Positions 7,696 through 17,092 of a stretch of 64,000 bases of DNA are shown here, piece by piece. Below the pieces are notes generated by a model. The model saw only the letters and a list, made by a program, of their open reading frames with translations, did not search any database and was not told where the DNA came from. Position 1 is the stretch's first letter, and each line of letters begins with the position of its first letter. The stretch covers positions 14,321 to 78,320 of the forward strand of contig NZ_RJSF01000009.1 in the NCBI RefSeq assembly GCF_003725535.1, in the 5' to 3' direction. A program made the position numbers and the translations under genes. The DNA is from Nocardioides pocheonensis (GTDB taxonomy: Bacteria > Actinomycetota > Actinomycetes > Propionibacteriales > Nocardioidaceae).

Positions 7696-8670
7696 TCACT
7701 CGTAGCCGCTGGGCAGCCGCGGCGTGTACGGCGCCTCGAGCGCCGCGATCTCCTCGTCGGTCAGGTGCACGTCGAGTGCGGCCACCGCGTCGGCGAGGTG
7801 GTGGTCCCGGGTGGGGCCGACGATGGGTGCCACGACCGACGGGTTCTTCAGCACCCACGCGAGCGCGACCTGAGCCATCGCGAGGCCGCGTGACTCGGCG
7901 ACCTTCTGCACGGCGTCGACGACCGGCTGGTTCTCCTCGCCGACGTACCGCCGGCCCATGGCGTCGGTCTCGGTGCGTTTCGTCTCGGTGCCCCAGGGAC
8001 GTGCGAGCCGCCCCTTCGCGAGCGGGCTCCACGGGATGCTGCCCACGCCCTGGTCGGCGAGCAGGCCGAACATCTCGCGCTCCTCCTCACGCTGGAGCAG
8101 GCTGTACTGGTTCTGCATCGAGACGAACCGGGTCCAGCCGTGCACGTCCGCCGCGTGCTGCATCTTCGCGAGCTGCCAGGCCCACATCGAGGAGGCGCCG
8201 AGGTAGCGGACCTTGCCCGCCTTGACCACGTCGTGCAGCGCCTCCATGGTCTCCTCGACCGGGGTCTCCGGGTCGAAGCGGTGGATCTGGTACAGGTCGA
8301 CGTAGTCGGTGCCCAGGCGCGTGAGCGAGGCGTCGATCTGCTCCATGATCGCCTTGCGCGACAGACCGGAACCACCGGGCCCGTCGTGCATCGGGAAGAA
8401 CACCTTGGTCGCGAGGACCACGTCCTCGCGCCGGGTGTACGTGCGGAGCGCGCGCCCGACGATCTCCTCCGAGGTGCCGCTGGAGTACACGTTCGCGGTG
8501 TCCCAGAAGGTGATCCCGAGCTCCACCGCCTGCCGGAAGATCGGCGCCGCGGCGTCGTCGTCGAGGACCCACTCCGGCGCGCGGCCGCGCGACGCGTCAC
8601 CGAAGCTCATGCACCCCAGCGCGATCCGACTGACCTTCAGGCCCGAGCTTCCCAGTCGTGTGTAGTCCAT
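7696..8670 (-). CDS. Aldo/keto reductase
   Basis: 324 aa (beta/alpha)8 NAD(P)H oxidoreductase. GCMSFGD, FWDTANVYSSGTSEE (catalytic Asp and Tyr), LATKVFF (Lys) and YLGASSMWAWQ are present; QIHRFD carries the expected His; IVGPTRDHHLADA is the cofactor-binding end. Closest to the general-stress or L-glyceraldehyde-3-phosphate reductase-like group. The ATG at 8670 is preferred to one 27 nt upstream: homology starts at MDYTRLGSSGL, and TAGGTT lies seven bases before it, a leaderless arrangement. Confidence 0.87.
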   Translation of the reverse strand: MDYTRLGSSGLKVSRIALGCMSFGDASRGRAPEWVLDDDAAAPIFRQAVELGITFWDTANVYSSGTSEEIVGRALRTYTRREDVVLATKVFFPMHDGPGGSGLSRKAIMEQIDASLTRLGTDYVDLYQIHRFDPETPVEETMEALHDVVKAGKVRYLGASSMWAWQLAKMQHAADVHGWTRFVSMQNQYSLLQREEEREMFGLLADQGVGSIPWSPLAKGRLARPWGTETKRTETDAMGRRYVGEENQPVVDAVQKVAESRGLAMAQVALAWVLKNPSVVAPIVGPTRDHHLADAVAALDVHLTDEEIAALEAPYTPRLPSGYE

Positions 8671-8722
8671 GGTTTCGAACCTACCCACCGGCGCCACGGC
8701 ATTTCCCGGTCGCGAGCGGCCC

Positions 8723-10273
8723 TCACCAGCGCGCCAGCCGGACGTCGCACGGCTCCGCCGGTGGGGCCCCGCGCGTGACCCCGTCGCGCAGCAGCAGGGG
8801 GTGTCCGCAGACCGCGCCGACCGCGCGGTAGTGCGCGGCGACCACGGCGGCGAGGCGCTCGCGTGTCGGCGGGGGGAAGGAGGGACGGTTCCAGGGCACC
8901 AGCCACGTCGGCGCGCCGGGGCCGTTCAGCAGCGCGATCAGCCGGGTGAGGTGCGGGTCGTCGACCTGGGCGGGAAGCGTCCACAGGTAGGGGTACGGCG
9001 ACATCAGCCCGGACGCCTCCACCGTCTCGGCGTCCCCGACCAGGCTGACCACGGTGTCCCCGGGTGCGGCCACGGCCGCGATCGCCGTACCGGCTCCGAC
9101 GCCGCGGTCGGACGCCTTCGTGCCCCAGGCCAGGGCCCAGTGGGTCAGTGCGACCAGGACCACGGCAGCGGCGGCGAGCGCGGGGACGAGCCGGCCGAGC
9201 TCCCGGCGGCGGAAGGACCCCGTCCCGCCCAGCGCGAGACCGCCGGCCACCGACACCGGCACGACCAGCTGGACCAGGTAGTGGTCCCAGAAGCCTCCGC
9301 TGAGCAGCACCGAGGCGGCCGCCCAGACCAGCAGCGCGCAGAGCCCCCAGGCCACGGGCTCCGGCACGCGCCGGCGGACCGTCGCCCACACGAACGCGCC
9401 GACCACGAGCAGCACCCCGCTGGAGAGCCACGCGTCCATGAACACCCCGAAGCGCTGCGCCTGACCCTGGTCGGGGAGGGTCGCCAGGACGACCGCGGCC
9501 CGGACGCGGAAGGGGTACATCGCACCGAAGACGCTCGTCAGTGAGGCGCCGCGGATCATCGTCCAGGTGCCGACCAGGACCAGTCCGGTCACCAGCCCGC
9601 CCGCCGCGCCGACCGCGGCACGGCGTACGACGCTGCGGTGCACGGCTCCCGTGCCCCAGGCCGCCGCCAACGCGCTGGCCGTGCCGAAGACGATCGGGTC
9701 GGCCATGTTCTGCTTGACCAGCACGGCGCAGGCCGCGAGCACACCGGCGCCGAACGCGGCCGGGGCGGCCCCGGGGCGCTTCGCGGGCAGTTCGCCTGGA
9801 GGCTGGCTGTCGAGGGGCTGGGGCAGCGCACGCAGCCAGCACGCCACCGACCACGCCACGAACGGCGCCGCGAGCAGCTCGCCGTTGACCTGGACGGTCC
9901 CGAGCTGGGGTGAGGCGAGCAGCGCTGCCGCCAGCGCCGCACCCCAGACCGCGGCGCGGTGACCCGCGACCCGGCGGGCGGCGTCGGCGACACCGAGCAC
10001 CGCGACGCCCGCGGCCAGTGCTCCGAGCACGCGCACCGCCGGCATCCCGCCGAACGCGGAGGCGACCTGGAACAGCGCGATCAGCAGGGGCGGCCGGTCC
10101 ACCCAGTAGTGGCCGTAGAGCGACGGACCGGCACCGTGCCACTGCCGGGCGACGGCGAGGTAGCCGCCCTCGTCGGCACCTTCGGGAGCCCCGAGGAACG
10201 GCAGTCGCAACGCGACGGCGGCAGCGGCGAGCGCCAGCACCGTCCCGTGCCGGCCGACCACGCCCGCTCGCAC
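8723..10273 (-). CDS. GT39-like membrane glycosyltransferase
   Basis: About 516 aa with roughly ten hydrophobic segments. The first extracytoplasmic loop has ADEGGYLAVAR, the acidic pair expected of ArnT/PMT-type GT-C enzymes, then HYWVDRPPLLIALF, also typical. These enzymes transfer a sugar from a polyprenyl-phosphate donor on the outer face of the membrane; the acceptor is unknown. The GTG at 10273 follows GAAGGAGG closely and sits just before the first helix. An ATG at 10321 would add 16 basic residues. Confidence 0.7.
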   Translation of the reverse strand: MRAGVVGRHGTVLALAAAAVALRLPFLGAPEGADEGGYLAVARQWHGAGPSLYGHYWVDRPPLLIALFQVASAFGGMPAVRVLGALAAGVAVLGVADAARRVAGHRAAVWGAALAAALLASPQLGTVQVNGELLAAPFVAWSVACWLRALPQPLDSQPPGELPAKRPGAAPAAFGAGVLAACAVLVKQNMADPIVFGTASALAAAWGTGAVHRSVVRRAAVGAAGGLVTGLVLVGTWTMIRGASLTSVFGAMYPFRVRAAVVLATLPDQGQAQRFGVFMDAWLSSGVLLVVGAFVWATVRRRVPEPVAWGLCALLVWAAASVLLSGGFWDHYLVQLVVPVSVAGGLALGGTGSFRRRELGRLVPALAAAAVVLVALTHWALAWGTKASDRGVGAGTAIAAVAAPGDTVVSLVGDAETVEASGLMSPYPYLWTLPAQVDDPHLTRLIALLNGPGAPTWLVPWNRPSFPPPTRERLAAVVAAHYRAVGAVCGHPLLLRDGVTRGAPPAEPCDVRLARW

Positions 10274-10406
10274 GTCGCCTCCTTCGCCCCTCGCGGGGGC
10301 TTTCTCCCGCAGAGGCACCATCCTCGGCCTCGCCGCCTGACCGCCGGCTGACCGGCGGGGCGGGCAGCGGGGCGGGCAGCGGTACCGTCGGAGGCGGAGA
10401 CCCACC

Positions 10407-10895
10407 ATGCCGCCACCCGAGCGCTTCACCGACCAGCACCGCGAGAAGTTCTTCGCCTACCTCGACCGCCTGCCCGCGAAGGATCGGCCGGTCTACGGCT
10501 TCTCCGGGCAGCGCCCGTCGCTGTGGGAGCGCCTGGGAGGCGGTACGACGTACGTGCTGGTGCTCTTCTTCCCCGACCACGTCGTGTTCTCGACGCGCCG
10601 GATGAGCAGCCACCGGGAGGCGGGACGGACCACGCGCCTCCTCGCCGAGATCGCGTCGATCGAGGTCAGCCCGGGCCCGCTCCGGTCGAGCGCGCTGATC
10701 CACTTCGTCGACGACAGGCCGATCCGGCTGTCGAGCATCACGCCGGCGGCAGCAGAGCCGCTGAGGAGGTTCGCCGACGTGGGCCTCACCGCATTCGCGC
10801 GATCCGACCTCGAGCGCGACGCCGTGCGGGCGTTCTTCGTCGCCTGCAGCCGGGCGCTGCCGTTGCCCGACGGGCTGTTCGACGAGGGAGACTGA
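10407..10895 (+). CDS. Hypothetical protein, 162 aa
   Basis: Good start: GGAGGCGGAG precedes the ATG. The sequence alternates short hydrophobic strands (TTYVLVLFFPDHVVFSTRR, SSALIHFVDDRPIRLSSI) with basic stretches, suggesting a soluble PH- or GRAM-like beta fold, but I do not recognise a family. It diverges from the GT39-like gene and converges with the acyltransferase gene. Confidence 0.6.
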   Translation: MPPPERFTDQHREKFFAYLDRLPAKDRPVYGFSGQRPSLWERLGGGTTYVLVLFFPDHVVFSTRRMSSHREAGRTTRLLAEIASIEVSPGPLRSSALIHFVDDRPIRLSSITPAAAEPLRRFADVGLTAFARSDLERDAVRAFFVACSRALPLPDGLFDEGD

Positions 10896-10919
10896 CCAGC
10901 GCGCACGCCCGGCGCAGCC

Positions 10920-11588
10920 TCAGGCGTCGGCCGGCCGCTCGTTGTACGCCGCGACGCGCTCCTGCCCGGTGAGGGCATGGATCGCGTCCATGATCTCGTC
11001 CGTCGCCTCGCGCCGCGCGCGCCCGGGAGGCACGCCGTCGAAGCGGCCGGTGAAGTCGATCGGCTCGCCGAACCGCACGGTCACCTTCGCCAGCCGGGGC
11101 CAGCTCGCGTCGACCGGCTGCAGGTCCTCGGTGCCGATCAGGCCGACCGGCACCACGGGCGCGCCGGCGGTGAGCGCGAGCTGGGCGACACCGGTGCGCC
11201 CGCGGTAGAGCCGGCCGTCGCGTGAACGCGTGCCCTCCGGGTAGATCCCGAACGCATCCCCGCGCCGGAGCACGTCCAGCGCGATGTCGAGGGAGTCGAT
11301 CGCCGAGCGGGCGTCGCCACGGTCGACCGGCACCATGCCCAGGCCCTCGAACCACGTCTTCGTCAGCCAGCCCTTCACGCCGCTTCCGGTGAAGTAGTCC
11401 TCCTTGGCGAGGAACACGACCTTGCGCGGCGCCACGACCGGGATCACCACGCTGTCGGCGAAGCTGAGGTGGTTGCTGGCGATCAGCACCGGCCCCGACA
11501 TCGGCACGTGCTCGACACCCTCGACGGTCGGCCGCCACACAACGCGGGCCACCGGAGGGACCACGGTGTGGAGAACCTGGTAGAGCAC
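10920..11588 (-). CDS. 1-acyl-sn-glycerol-3-phosphate acyltransferase family (PlsC-like)
   Basis: 222 aa. Motif I is SNHLSFAD (NHx4D), motif II includes KEDYFTG, motif III is YPEGTRSRDG, motif IV is APVVPVGLIG. It would acylate lysophosphatidate or a related lysolipid at the inner membrane. The GTG start lacks a Shine-Dalgarno but TACGCT lies six bases upstream, so it looks leaderless. Actinobacteria have several paralogues, so the precise substrate is not assigned. Confidence 0.85.
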   Translation of the reverse strand: MLYQVLHTVVPPVARVVWRPTVEGVEHVPMSGPVLIASNHLSFADSVVIPVVAPRKVVFLAKEDYFTGSGVKGWLTKTWFEGLGMVPVDRGDARSAIDSLDIALDVLRRGDAFGIYPEGTRSRDGRLYRGRTGVAQLALTAGAPVVPVGLIGTEDLQPVDASWPRLAKVTVRFGEPIDFTGRFDGVPPGRARREATDEIMDAIHALTGQERVAAYNERPADA

Positions 11589-11645
11589 CCACCCAGCGTA
11601 GGAGTTCGGAGGGTCCCCGCCCGACCGGGCCCCCGGGCGCGGACG

Positions 11646-14297
11646 CTACAGCCGCCGCATCGCCGTCGTGGTCAGCACCAGCTCGCCGAGGTCGTCGGAC
11701 GCGTGCACGTCCACCTCGGCCTCGATCACCCAGTCGTGGTGGCCGGCCGGGTCGGCGAGCGTCTGCCGGACGGGCCAGCGCGCGCCCGTCCGCTCCACGA
11801 CGAACAGGTCCGGTCCGCGTGCGTCGCCCGACGTGCCCACGGTGTCGTGCTCGGCGTAGTACTCCTCGATCGCGGCGTCCCACGCGTCCCGGGTCATCAG
11901 CACCTCGCGCGGCGGGTCGAAGTGCGCAGCCGCGCGCTCCTCCAGGGCAGCGAGGCCGTCGAGGTCGTCGCGCGCCACCAGCTCCACGCGGCGCCACAGC
12001 GCGTTGCGGATCATCACCCGGAACGCCCGCTCCTGCTGCGACAGCGGCCTCGGCGGCGGAGGTGCGGCCGCGTCGAGGGTGTGCGGCAGGTGCTCGGGGT
12101 CGCTCAGCGCCTCCCACTCGTCGAGCAGCGAGGAGTCGGTCTGCCGCACCGTCTCCCCCAGCCACTCGACCAGCTCCTCGAGCTCAGGGGGCCGGTGCGC
12201 GTCGGGCACGGTCTGGCGCAGCGTGCGGTACGCGTCGGAGAGGTAGCGGAGCAGCAGCCCCTCGGACCGGGCGATCTGGTAGCGACCGACGAAGTCGGTG
12301 AACCCCATCCCCTGCTCGTACATGTCGCGCACGACCGACTTCGGGTCGAGCGCGTCGATCGGCAGCCACGGGTGCGTCTGCCGGTAGGTCTCGAACACCG
12401 GCTCGAGCAGGTCGGCCAGCGGCTGCGGCCAGGTGACGTCCTCGAGCAGGGCCATCCGCTCCTCGTAGTCCAGCCCGTCGGCCTTCATCTCCGCGACCGC
12501 CTCACCGCGCGCCGCCTGCCGCTGCGCCATCAGGATCTGCCGCGGCGGGTCGAGCACCGCCTCGATCACCGACACGATGTCGAGCGCGTACGTCGGGGCC
12601 TCGACGTCGAGCAGGTCCAGCGCCGCGATCGCGAACAGCGCGAGCGGCTGGTTCAGCGCGAAGTCCGGCGGCAGCTCGACGGTGAGCACGTAGCGGCGGC
12701 CGTGCTCGTCGGGCTCGTCGAGCCGCTTGAGCACGCCGTTGTGCACCAGGCTGCGGGCCAGCCGCAGGGCGCGGCGGGCCAGCCGCAGCTGGGTGCGCCG
12801 GTCCTCGTGGTTGTCCATGAGCAGGCGCCGCAGCACCGGGAACGCGTCCTCCTCGCGCGCCACGACGTTGACCAGCATCGCGTTGTCGACCTTCATCCGG
12901 GACCGCATCGGCTCGGGCTCGCCGGCGACCAGCTTGTCGAAGGTCTTCTGCGTCCAGACCACCGTGCCCTCGGGCGGCTTCCTCAGCTGCGCCTTGGACT
13001 TCCGCTTGGCCAGCTTGGCCTCGCTCATCGCCGCGTTCTTCGCGGCCGCCTTGGCCTTGGCCTTCTCGTTCTCGATGACGTGCTCGGGCGCCTGGACGAC
13101 GACGTACCCGTTCGTGTCGAAGCCCGGCCGGCCCGCGCGCCCGGCGATCTGCAGGAACTCCCGCGTCCGGAGCACCCGCTGCTTCTGGCCGTCGTACTTC
13201 GCCAGTCCGGTGAACAGGACCGTCCGGATCGGCACGTTGATCCCGACGCCGAGCGTGTCGGTGCCGCAGATGACGGTCAGGAGGCCCTCCTGCGCCAGCT
13301 GCTCCACCAGCCGCCGGTAGCGCGGCAGCATCCCCGCGTGGTGCACCCCGATCCCCCGGCGCAGCAGCTGCGAGAGCGTCCGGCCGAACCCGGCGCCGAA
13401 CCGTACGCCGGCCAGCCGCTCCTTGAGAGTCTCGGTCGTCGAGCCACCCCCGGTGGTTGACCCGCCCCCGGTGGTCGAGCCGCCCCCGGTGGTCGAGCCT
13501 GCCGCGGTGGTTGAGCCTGCCGAAACCCCGCCTGCCGGTGGTTGAGGTGCGAGCTTGCGAGCCTCGAAACCCCCGGCACCCTTCAGCAACGACCCGGCGT
13601 GCTCCACCGCCCCCGCCTGGGTGAAGTGCACGACGTACACCGGGGCCTGCCCCGTCTCGACCAGCTCCTGCAGGGTCTCGTCGAGCGGCTCGAGCGACCA
13701 GCTGAAGTGCAGCGGCACCGGCCGCTCCGCCTTGTCCACCACCGCGGTCTCGCGGCCGTTGCGACGGGTCAGGTCGTCGGCCAGCTCCCGGACGTCGCCG
13801 AGCGTCGCGGACATCAGCACGAACTGCGCGTCGGTGAGCTCCAGCAACGGCACCTGCCACGCCCAGCCCCGCTGCGGGTCGGCGTAGTAGTGGAACTCGT
13901 CCATGATCACGAGCCCGGCATCAGCCGCCCGCCCCTCGCGCAACGCGATGTTCGCGAGCACCTCCGCGGTGCAGCAGACGATCGGCGCCTCGGGGTTGAC
14001 CGAGGCGTCGCCGGTGAGCAGACCGACGTCTTCGGCGCCGAACACCTCGCACAGCGCGAAGAACTTCTCGCTGACCAGCGCCTTGATCGGCGCGGTGTAG
14101 AACGACCGACGGCCCTCCGCCATCGCGGCCATGTGTGCCGCGGTCGCCACCAGCGACTTGCCGGACCCGGTCGGCGTGGCGAGCACGACGTTGTTGCCCG
14201 ACAGCAGCTCGAGGATCGCCTCCTCCTGGTGCGGGTAGAGCTCCAGCCCTTGCTCCCCCGCCCAGCCCAGCACCCGCTCGTACGCCGCGTCGCTCAC
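11646..14297 (-). CDS. DEAD/DEAH-box helicase with DUF3516 C-terminus, repeat-invaded
   Basis: 883 aa. Motif I ATPTGSGKS (about 40-48), DEFH box in VIMDEFHYYAD, motif III MSATLGD, motif VI QIAGRAGRPG; then a long C-terminal DUF3516 region from about residue 480. An actinobacterial SF2 helicase, probably acting on RNA. Residues 242-287 are abnormal: GGFEARKLAPQPPAGG followed by GSTTGG hexads, encoded by dispersed-repeat DNA at 13437-13571, between the RecA-like domains (after HFTQAGAVEHAGSLLKG). Both sides stay in frame, so the gene is probably functional with an added linker. The GTG at 14297 is the best start; homology begins there. Confidence 0.85.
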   Translation of the reverse strand: MSDAAYERVLGWAGEQGLELYPHQEEAILELLSGNNVVLATPTGSGKSLVATAAHMAAMAEGRRSFYTAPIKALVSEKFFALCEVFGAEDVGLLTGDASVNPEAPIVCCTAEVLANIALREGRAADAGLVIMDEFHYYADPQRGWAWQVPLLELTDAQFVLMSATLGDVRELADDLTRRNGRETAVVDKAERPVPLHFSWSLEPLDETLQELVETGQAPVYVVHFTQAGAVEHAGSLLKGAGGFEARKLAPQPPAGGVSAGSTTAAGSTTGGGSTTGGGSTTGGGSTTETLKERLAGVRFGAGFGRTLSQLLRRGIGVHHAGMLPRYRRLVEQLAQEGLLTVICGTDTLGVGINVPIRTVLFTGLAKYDGQKQRVLRTREFLQIAGRAGRPGFDTNGYVVVQAPEHVIENEKAKAKAAAKNAAMSEAKLAKRKSKAQLRKPPEGTVVWTQKTFDKLVAGEPEPMRSRMKVDNAMLVNVVAREEDAFPVLRRLLMDNHEDRRTQLRLARRALRLARSLVHNGVLKRLDEPDEHGRRYVLTVELPPDFALNQPLALFAIAALDLLDVEAPTYALDIVSVIEAVLDPPRQILMAQRQAARGEAVAEMKADGLDYEERMALLEDVTWPQPLADLLEPVFETYRQTHPWLPIDALDPKSVVRDMYEQGMGFTDFVGRYQIARSEGLLLRYLSDAYRTLRQTVPDAHRPPELEELVEWLGETVRQTDSSLLDEWEALSDPEHLPHTLDAAAPPPPRPLSQQERAFRVMIRNALWRRVELVARDDLDGLAALEERAAAHFDPPREVLMTRDAWDAAIEEYYAEHDTVGTSGDARGPDLFVVERTGARWPVRQTLADPAGHHDWVIEAEVDVHASDDLGELVLTTTAMRRL
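13437..13571. repeat. Dispersed repeat copy plus tandem remnants inside helicase gene
   Basis: A full 35-nt copy (13537-13571), a short-type copy GGTGGTTGAGCCTGCCGAAACC without the central part (13506-13527), and four degenerate 18-nt GGTGGTYGAGCC-like units (13440-13505). On the gene strand this is read in frame as a Gly/Ser/Thr-rich linker. Other copies are at 44146, 44665, 47024, 52150, 59096, 60366 and 61039. Confidence 0.8.
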
Positions 14298-14571
14298 CGG
14301 GCGGCCACCTCGCCCGACCGGCGCCCTGCGGTACCGATCGGGCGGTGCCGCGCTGTGCCGATCGCGGTGGGGTCCATGCCGAGACCGTACCCATGCCACC
14401 CGATTCCCCGGCCGATCCCGGCCCGGCCCCGCCGCCTGAAGCAGCCCGACACGGCCGTACCGCCGCCCCGTTCCGCTCGTTGGACGCGACATGACTTCTG
14501 CCGACCCCATGTCTCCGGACGCCTCCACGAGATACGTTGCCCGCGAGGGCGATGCGAAGGCAGGAGGGGGC

Positions 14572-14883
14572 ATGGACGACTTCGTCGTCGAGACCCGCGC
14601 GGACGGCGTCATCGTCGTGTCCGGTGAGCTCGACATCGCGACCGTGGACGAGCTCAGCGCGGCTGCCCGCGCGGCGCTCGAGACCACCGCCTCGACGCTG
14701 GTGCTTGACTTCGGCGGAGTGACGTTCGTCGACTCCACCGGCCTGGGCGCGCTGGTGCGCCTGCGCAAGGAGGCCGAGCACCGCGGTCTGGGGCTGCGCC
14801 TGGACGGAGTCCGTCCCGAGGTGCGCCGTGTCCTGGACCTCACCGGGCTGTCGGAGATCTTCCCCGACCAGGCGGAGCTCTGA
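14572..14883 (+). CDS. STAS-domain anti-sigma factor antagonist
   Basis: 103 aa SpoIIAA/RsbV-like STAS protein. DGVIVVSGELDIATVDEL and the phosphorylation-site region VDSTGLGALVRL are diagnostic; the Ser of DSTG is the expected site. It would bind the HATPase kinase when dephosphorylated. The ATG at 14572 follows AGGAGG; a start 81 nt upstream adds a tail outside the domain. First gene of a three-gene partner-switching operon. Confidence 0.87.
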   Translation: MDDFVVETRADGVIVVSGELDIATVDELSAAARAALETTASTLVLDFGGVTFVDSTGLGALVRLRKEAEHRGLGLRLDGVRPEVRRVLDLTGLSEIFPDQAEL

Positions 14884-14888
14884 GCCGG

Positions 14889-16640
14889 TTGGCCGGCACC
14901 CAGACCACGTCACCGGCCGGACGTTCGTCCGACGAGGCCCCGCCGAGCGCGCCGCGGCCGGGCCCCGCTGGCGGCACCGTGGGTGCGGAGGCCGAGCCGC
15001 CGGGACCCTCGCAGCCCGCGGCTCGCCCGGCTGGGCCGCGGCGCCATCCCGGGCGCGTCGCCGCAGCCATCACCCTGGTCGGCCTCGTGCTCACCGCCGG
15101 CTCCACGCTGGCGACGGCCAGGATCGACCGCACCACCGAGCAGCGCCTGCTCGACGGCCAGACCCGGCAGGCCGCCACGGTCCTGTCGACGGCGATCATG
15201 GTCATCGAGCTGCCGCTCCAGTCGACCCTGGCCGCCCAGCGTGCCAGCGCGCCCGCCGGCTCCACGGCGCCGTTCGAGCAGGTGATGGGTGCGCAGGTCG
15301 GCGCCGGCAAGATGTTCCAGACCGCCTCGCTGTGGCGGCGTCAGGGCGCAGACCTGCGCCTCGTCGCGACGCTCGGCGACCCACCGGCGCTGAGCCCCAA
15401 GGCGGCCTCGACCCTCACCTACCTGCGTCACGCGTTCGACACGAAGACGACCACCGTCCGCCTGGTCACCGTCGGCAGTCGCTCGGAGGTCGCCTACGCC
15501 CACGCCGATCCGACCAGCGGCTGGCTCGTGTACGCCGAGCGGGAGATCCCGGCGAACCGGCGCGCACCCGTCGACCGTGACTCGGCGTTCAGCCAGATCC
15601 ACTACGCGATCTACCTCGGCCGGCACACCACCGCCGACACGCTCTCCACCACCGACGTGGACCCGCGCACGCTGCCGTTCCACGGTGTCCGGTCGAGCCA
15701 GACGGTGCCGTTCGGCGACACCAGCCTGACCCTGACCACCACTCCCCGGTCCCGGCTGGGGTCCGACCTGAGCGGCGCGCTGCCCTGGCTCCTGCTGGGC
15801 GGTGGCCTGCTGCTCACGCTGGCCGCCGCGCGGGTCGGGCAGCGGCTGACCCGCGACCGCGAGTCGGCCGAGCACGACGCAGCGACGATCACGACCCTCT
15901 ACCAGCAGACCGAGACGCTCTACGACCAGCAGCGGGAGCTCTTCGTGAGGCTGCAGCGGGCGCTGCTGCCCAGCGCCAACCCGGAGCTGCCCCACCTCGA
16001 GGTCGCGGCCGAGTACGCCGCCGGCGCCCGCGGGCTGGACATCGGGGGCGACTGGTTCAGCGTCATCGAGCTCGACGGGGAGCGCTTCGGCTTCGTGGTG
16101 GGCGACGTCTCCGGCCGCGGCGTCGACGCGGTGGCGGTGATGGCGCGCGCCAGGTTCACGATCCGCGCGTACCTGACCGACGGCGACGACCCGGTGACCG
16201 TCCTCGAGAAGTGCTCCCAGCAGTTCGACATCCTGACCGACGGCCACATGACCACGGCGCTGGTCGGCGTCGGCAGCTGGCGGACCGGCGAGGTCACGCT
16301 CGCGAGCGCCGGTCACCCGCCGCCCGTGCTGCTCGGCGACGGGCCCCCGCATTTCGTGGAGGTGACCCCGGGCCGCCCCCTCGGAGCCGGCGTCGCGCCG
16401 TACCCGGTCTCGACCTTCACGATGCCGGCGGGCGCCACGTTGTTCTGCTTCACCGACGGCCTGGTCGAGCGGCGCGGCGAGGACATCGACACCGGGCTCA
16501 CTCGGCTCGCCGACGTGCTGGCACGCGCCGCGGAGCGACCGGTCGGAGACCTGGTCGCCCACGTCCTCGCGACGTTGCGCCACGAGGACGCCCCCGACGA
16601 CATCGCCACGCTGGCGATCCGCTGGACCGGGGAGTCATGA
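14889..16640 (+). CDS. Membrane-bound SpoIIE-type PP2C phosphatase with sensor domain
   Basis: 583 aa. A disordered Pro/Ala-rich N-tail, one membrane helix (about 60-80), an extracytoplasmic sensor of about 200 residues, a second helix (about 300-320), a short coiled coil with ETLYDQQRELFVRLQRALLP, then the SpoIIE/PP2C domain: DIGGDWF, FVVGDVSGRGVDA, LASAGHPPPVLL, FCFTDGLVER, DDIATL with the metal-binding Asp residues. It should dephosphorylate the neighbouring STAS protein in response to an external cue. TTG start 5 nt after the STAS stop; the last 4 nt overlap the next gene. Confidence 0.87.
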   Translation: MAGTQTTSPAGRSSDEAPPSAPRPGPAGGTVGAEAEPPGPSQPAARPAGPRRHPGRVAAAITLVGLVLTAGSTLATARIDRTTEQRLLDGQTRQAATVLSTAIMVIELPLQSTLAAQRASAPAGSTAPFEQVMGAQVGAGKMFQTASLWRRQGADLRLVATLGDPPALSPKAASTLTYLRHAFDTKTTTVRLVTVGSRSEVAYAHADPTSGWLVYAEREIPANRRAPVDRDSAFSQIHYAIYLGRHTTADTLSTTDVDPRTLPFHGVRSSQTVPFGDTSLTLTTTPRSRLGSDLSGALPWLLLGGGLLLTLAAARVGQRLTRDRESAEHDAATITTLYQQTETLYDQQRELFVRLQRALLPSANPELPHLEVAAEYAAGARGLDIGGDWFSVIELDGERFGFVVGDVSGRGVDAVAVMARARFTIRAYLTDGDDPVTVLEKCSQQFDILTDGHMTTALVGVGSWRTGEVTLASAGHPPPVLLGDGPPHFVEVTPGRPLGAGVAPYPVSTFTMPAGATLFCFTDGLVERRGEDIDTGLTRLADVLARAAERPVGDLVAHVLATLRHEDAPDDIATLAIRWTGES

Positions 16641-17023
16641 AGACCGACCTCCGCGCCGACCACCGTGCGCCGGCCGCCGCGCGGCGGTTCATCGCCGCGG
16701 CGCTCGCTGCCCTGCCGCGCGCCGAGGGACCCCGCGGCGAGGACGTGATGCTCGTGGTGAGCGAGCTGGTCACCAACGCGGTGCGAGCCGGGGCCACTGC
16801 GGTCGGCGTCGAGCTCCGGGCCACCGCCCACCACGTCGTGCTCGACGTCAGCGACGACGCCGAAGGCTGGCCCGCGACGCGACACCCGGCGTGGGACGAC
16901 CCCGGCGGGCGTGGCCTCGCCATCGTCGAGGACGTCGCCGACGAGTGGCACACGACCACGCTCATCTCGGGGAAGCGGGTCAGCGCCAGCTGGCTCCTGA
17001 CGCCGGCCGCGACCGTCGACTGA
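16637..17023 (+). CDS. HATPase anti-sigma/serine kinase (RsbW-like)
   Basis: 128 aa single GHKL ATPase domain. N box VSELVTNAVRAG with the catalytic/Mg Asn, G1 DVSDDAEG, G2 GGRGLAIVEDVADEWH. The ATG overlaps the phosphatase stop as ATGA, so translation is coupled. Such proteins phosphorylate the STAS partner and may hold a sigma factor; no sigma gene is adjacent here. Confidence 0.85.
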   Translation: MKTDLRADHRAPAAARRFIAAALAALPRAEGPRGEDVMLVVSELVTNAVRAGATAVGVELRATAHHVVLDVSDDAEGWPATRHPAWDDPGGRGLAIVEDVADEWHTTTLISGKRVSASWLLTPAATVD

Positions 17024-17030
17024 GCCTCGT

Positions 17031-17048
17031 CGTCGGGCGGGCCCGACG
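17031..17048. terminator. Short hairpin after partner-switching operon
   Basis: CGTCGGGC and GCCCGACG arms with a 2-nt loop (or 7-bp stem, 4-nt loop). It lies between convergent genes, followed by two degenerate TCGTCGRGCACSCTTCA units. Weak terminator candidate. Confidence 0.4.
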
Positions 17049-17092
17049 GGTCAGCCCTCGTCGGGCACCCTTCAATTCTCGTCGAGCACGCT

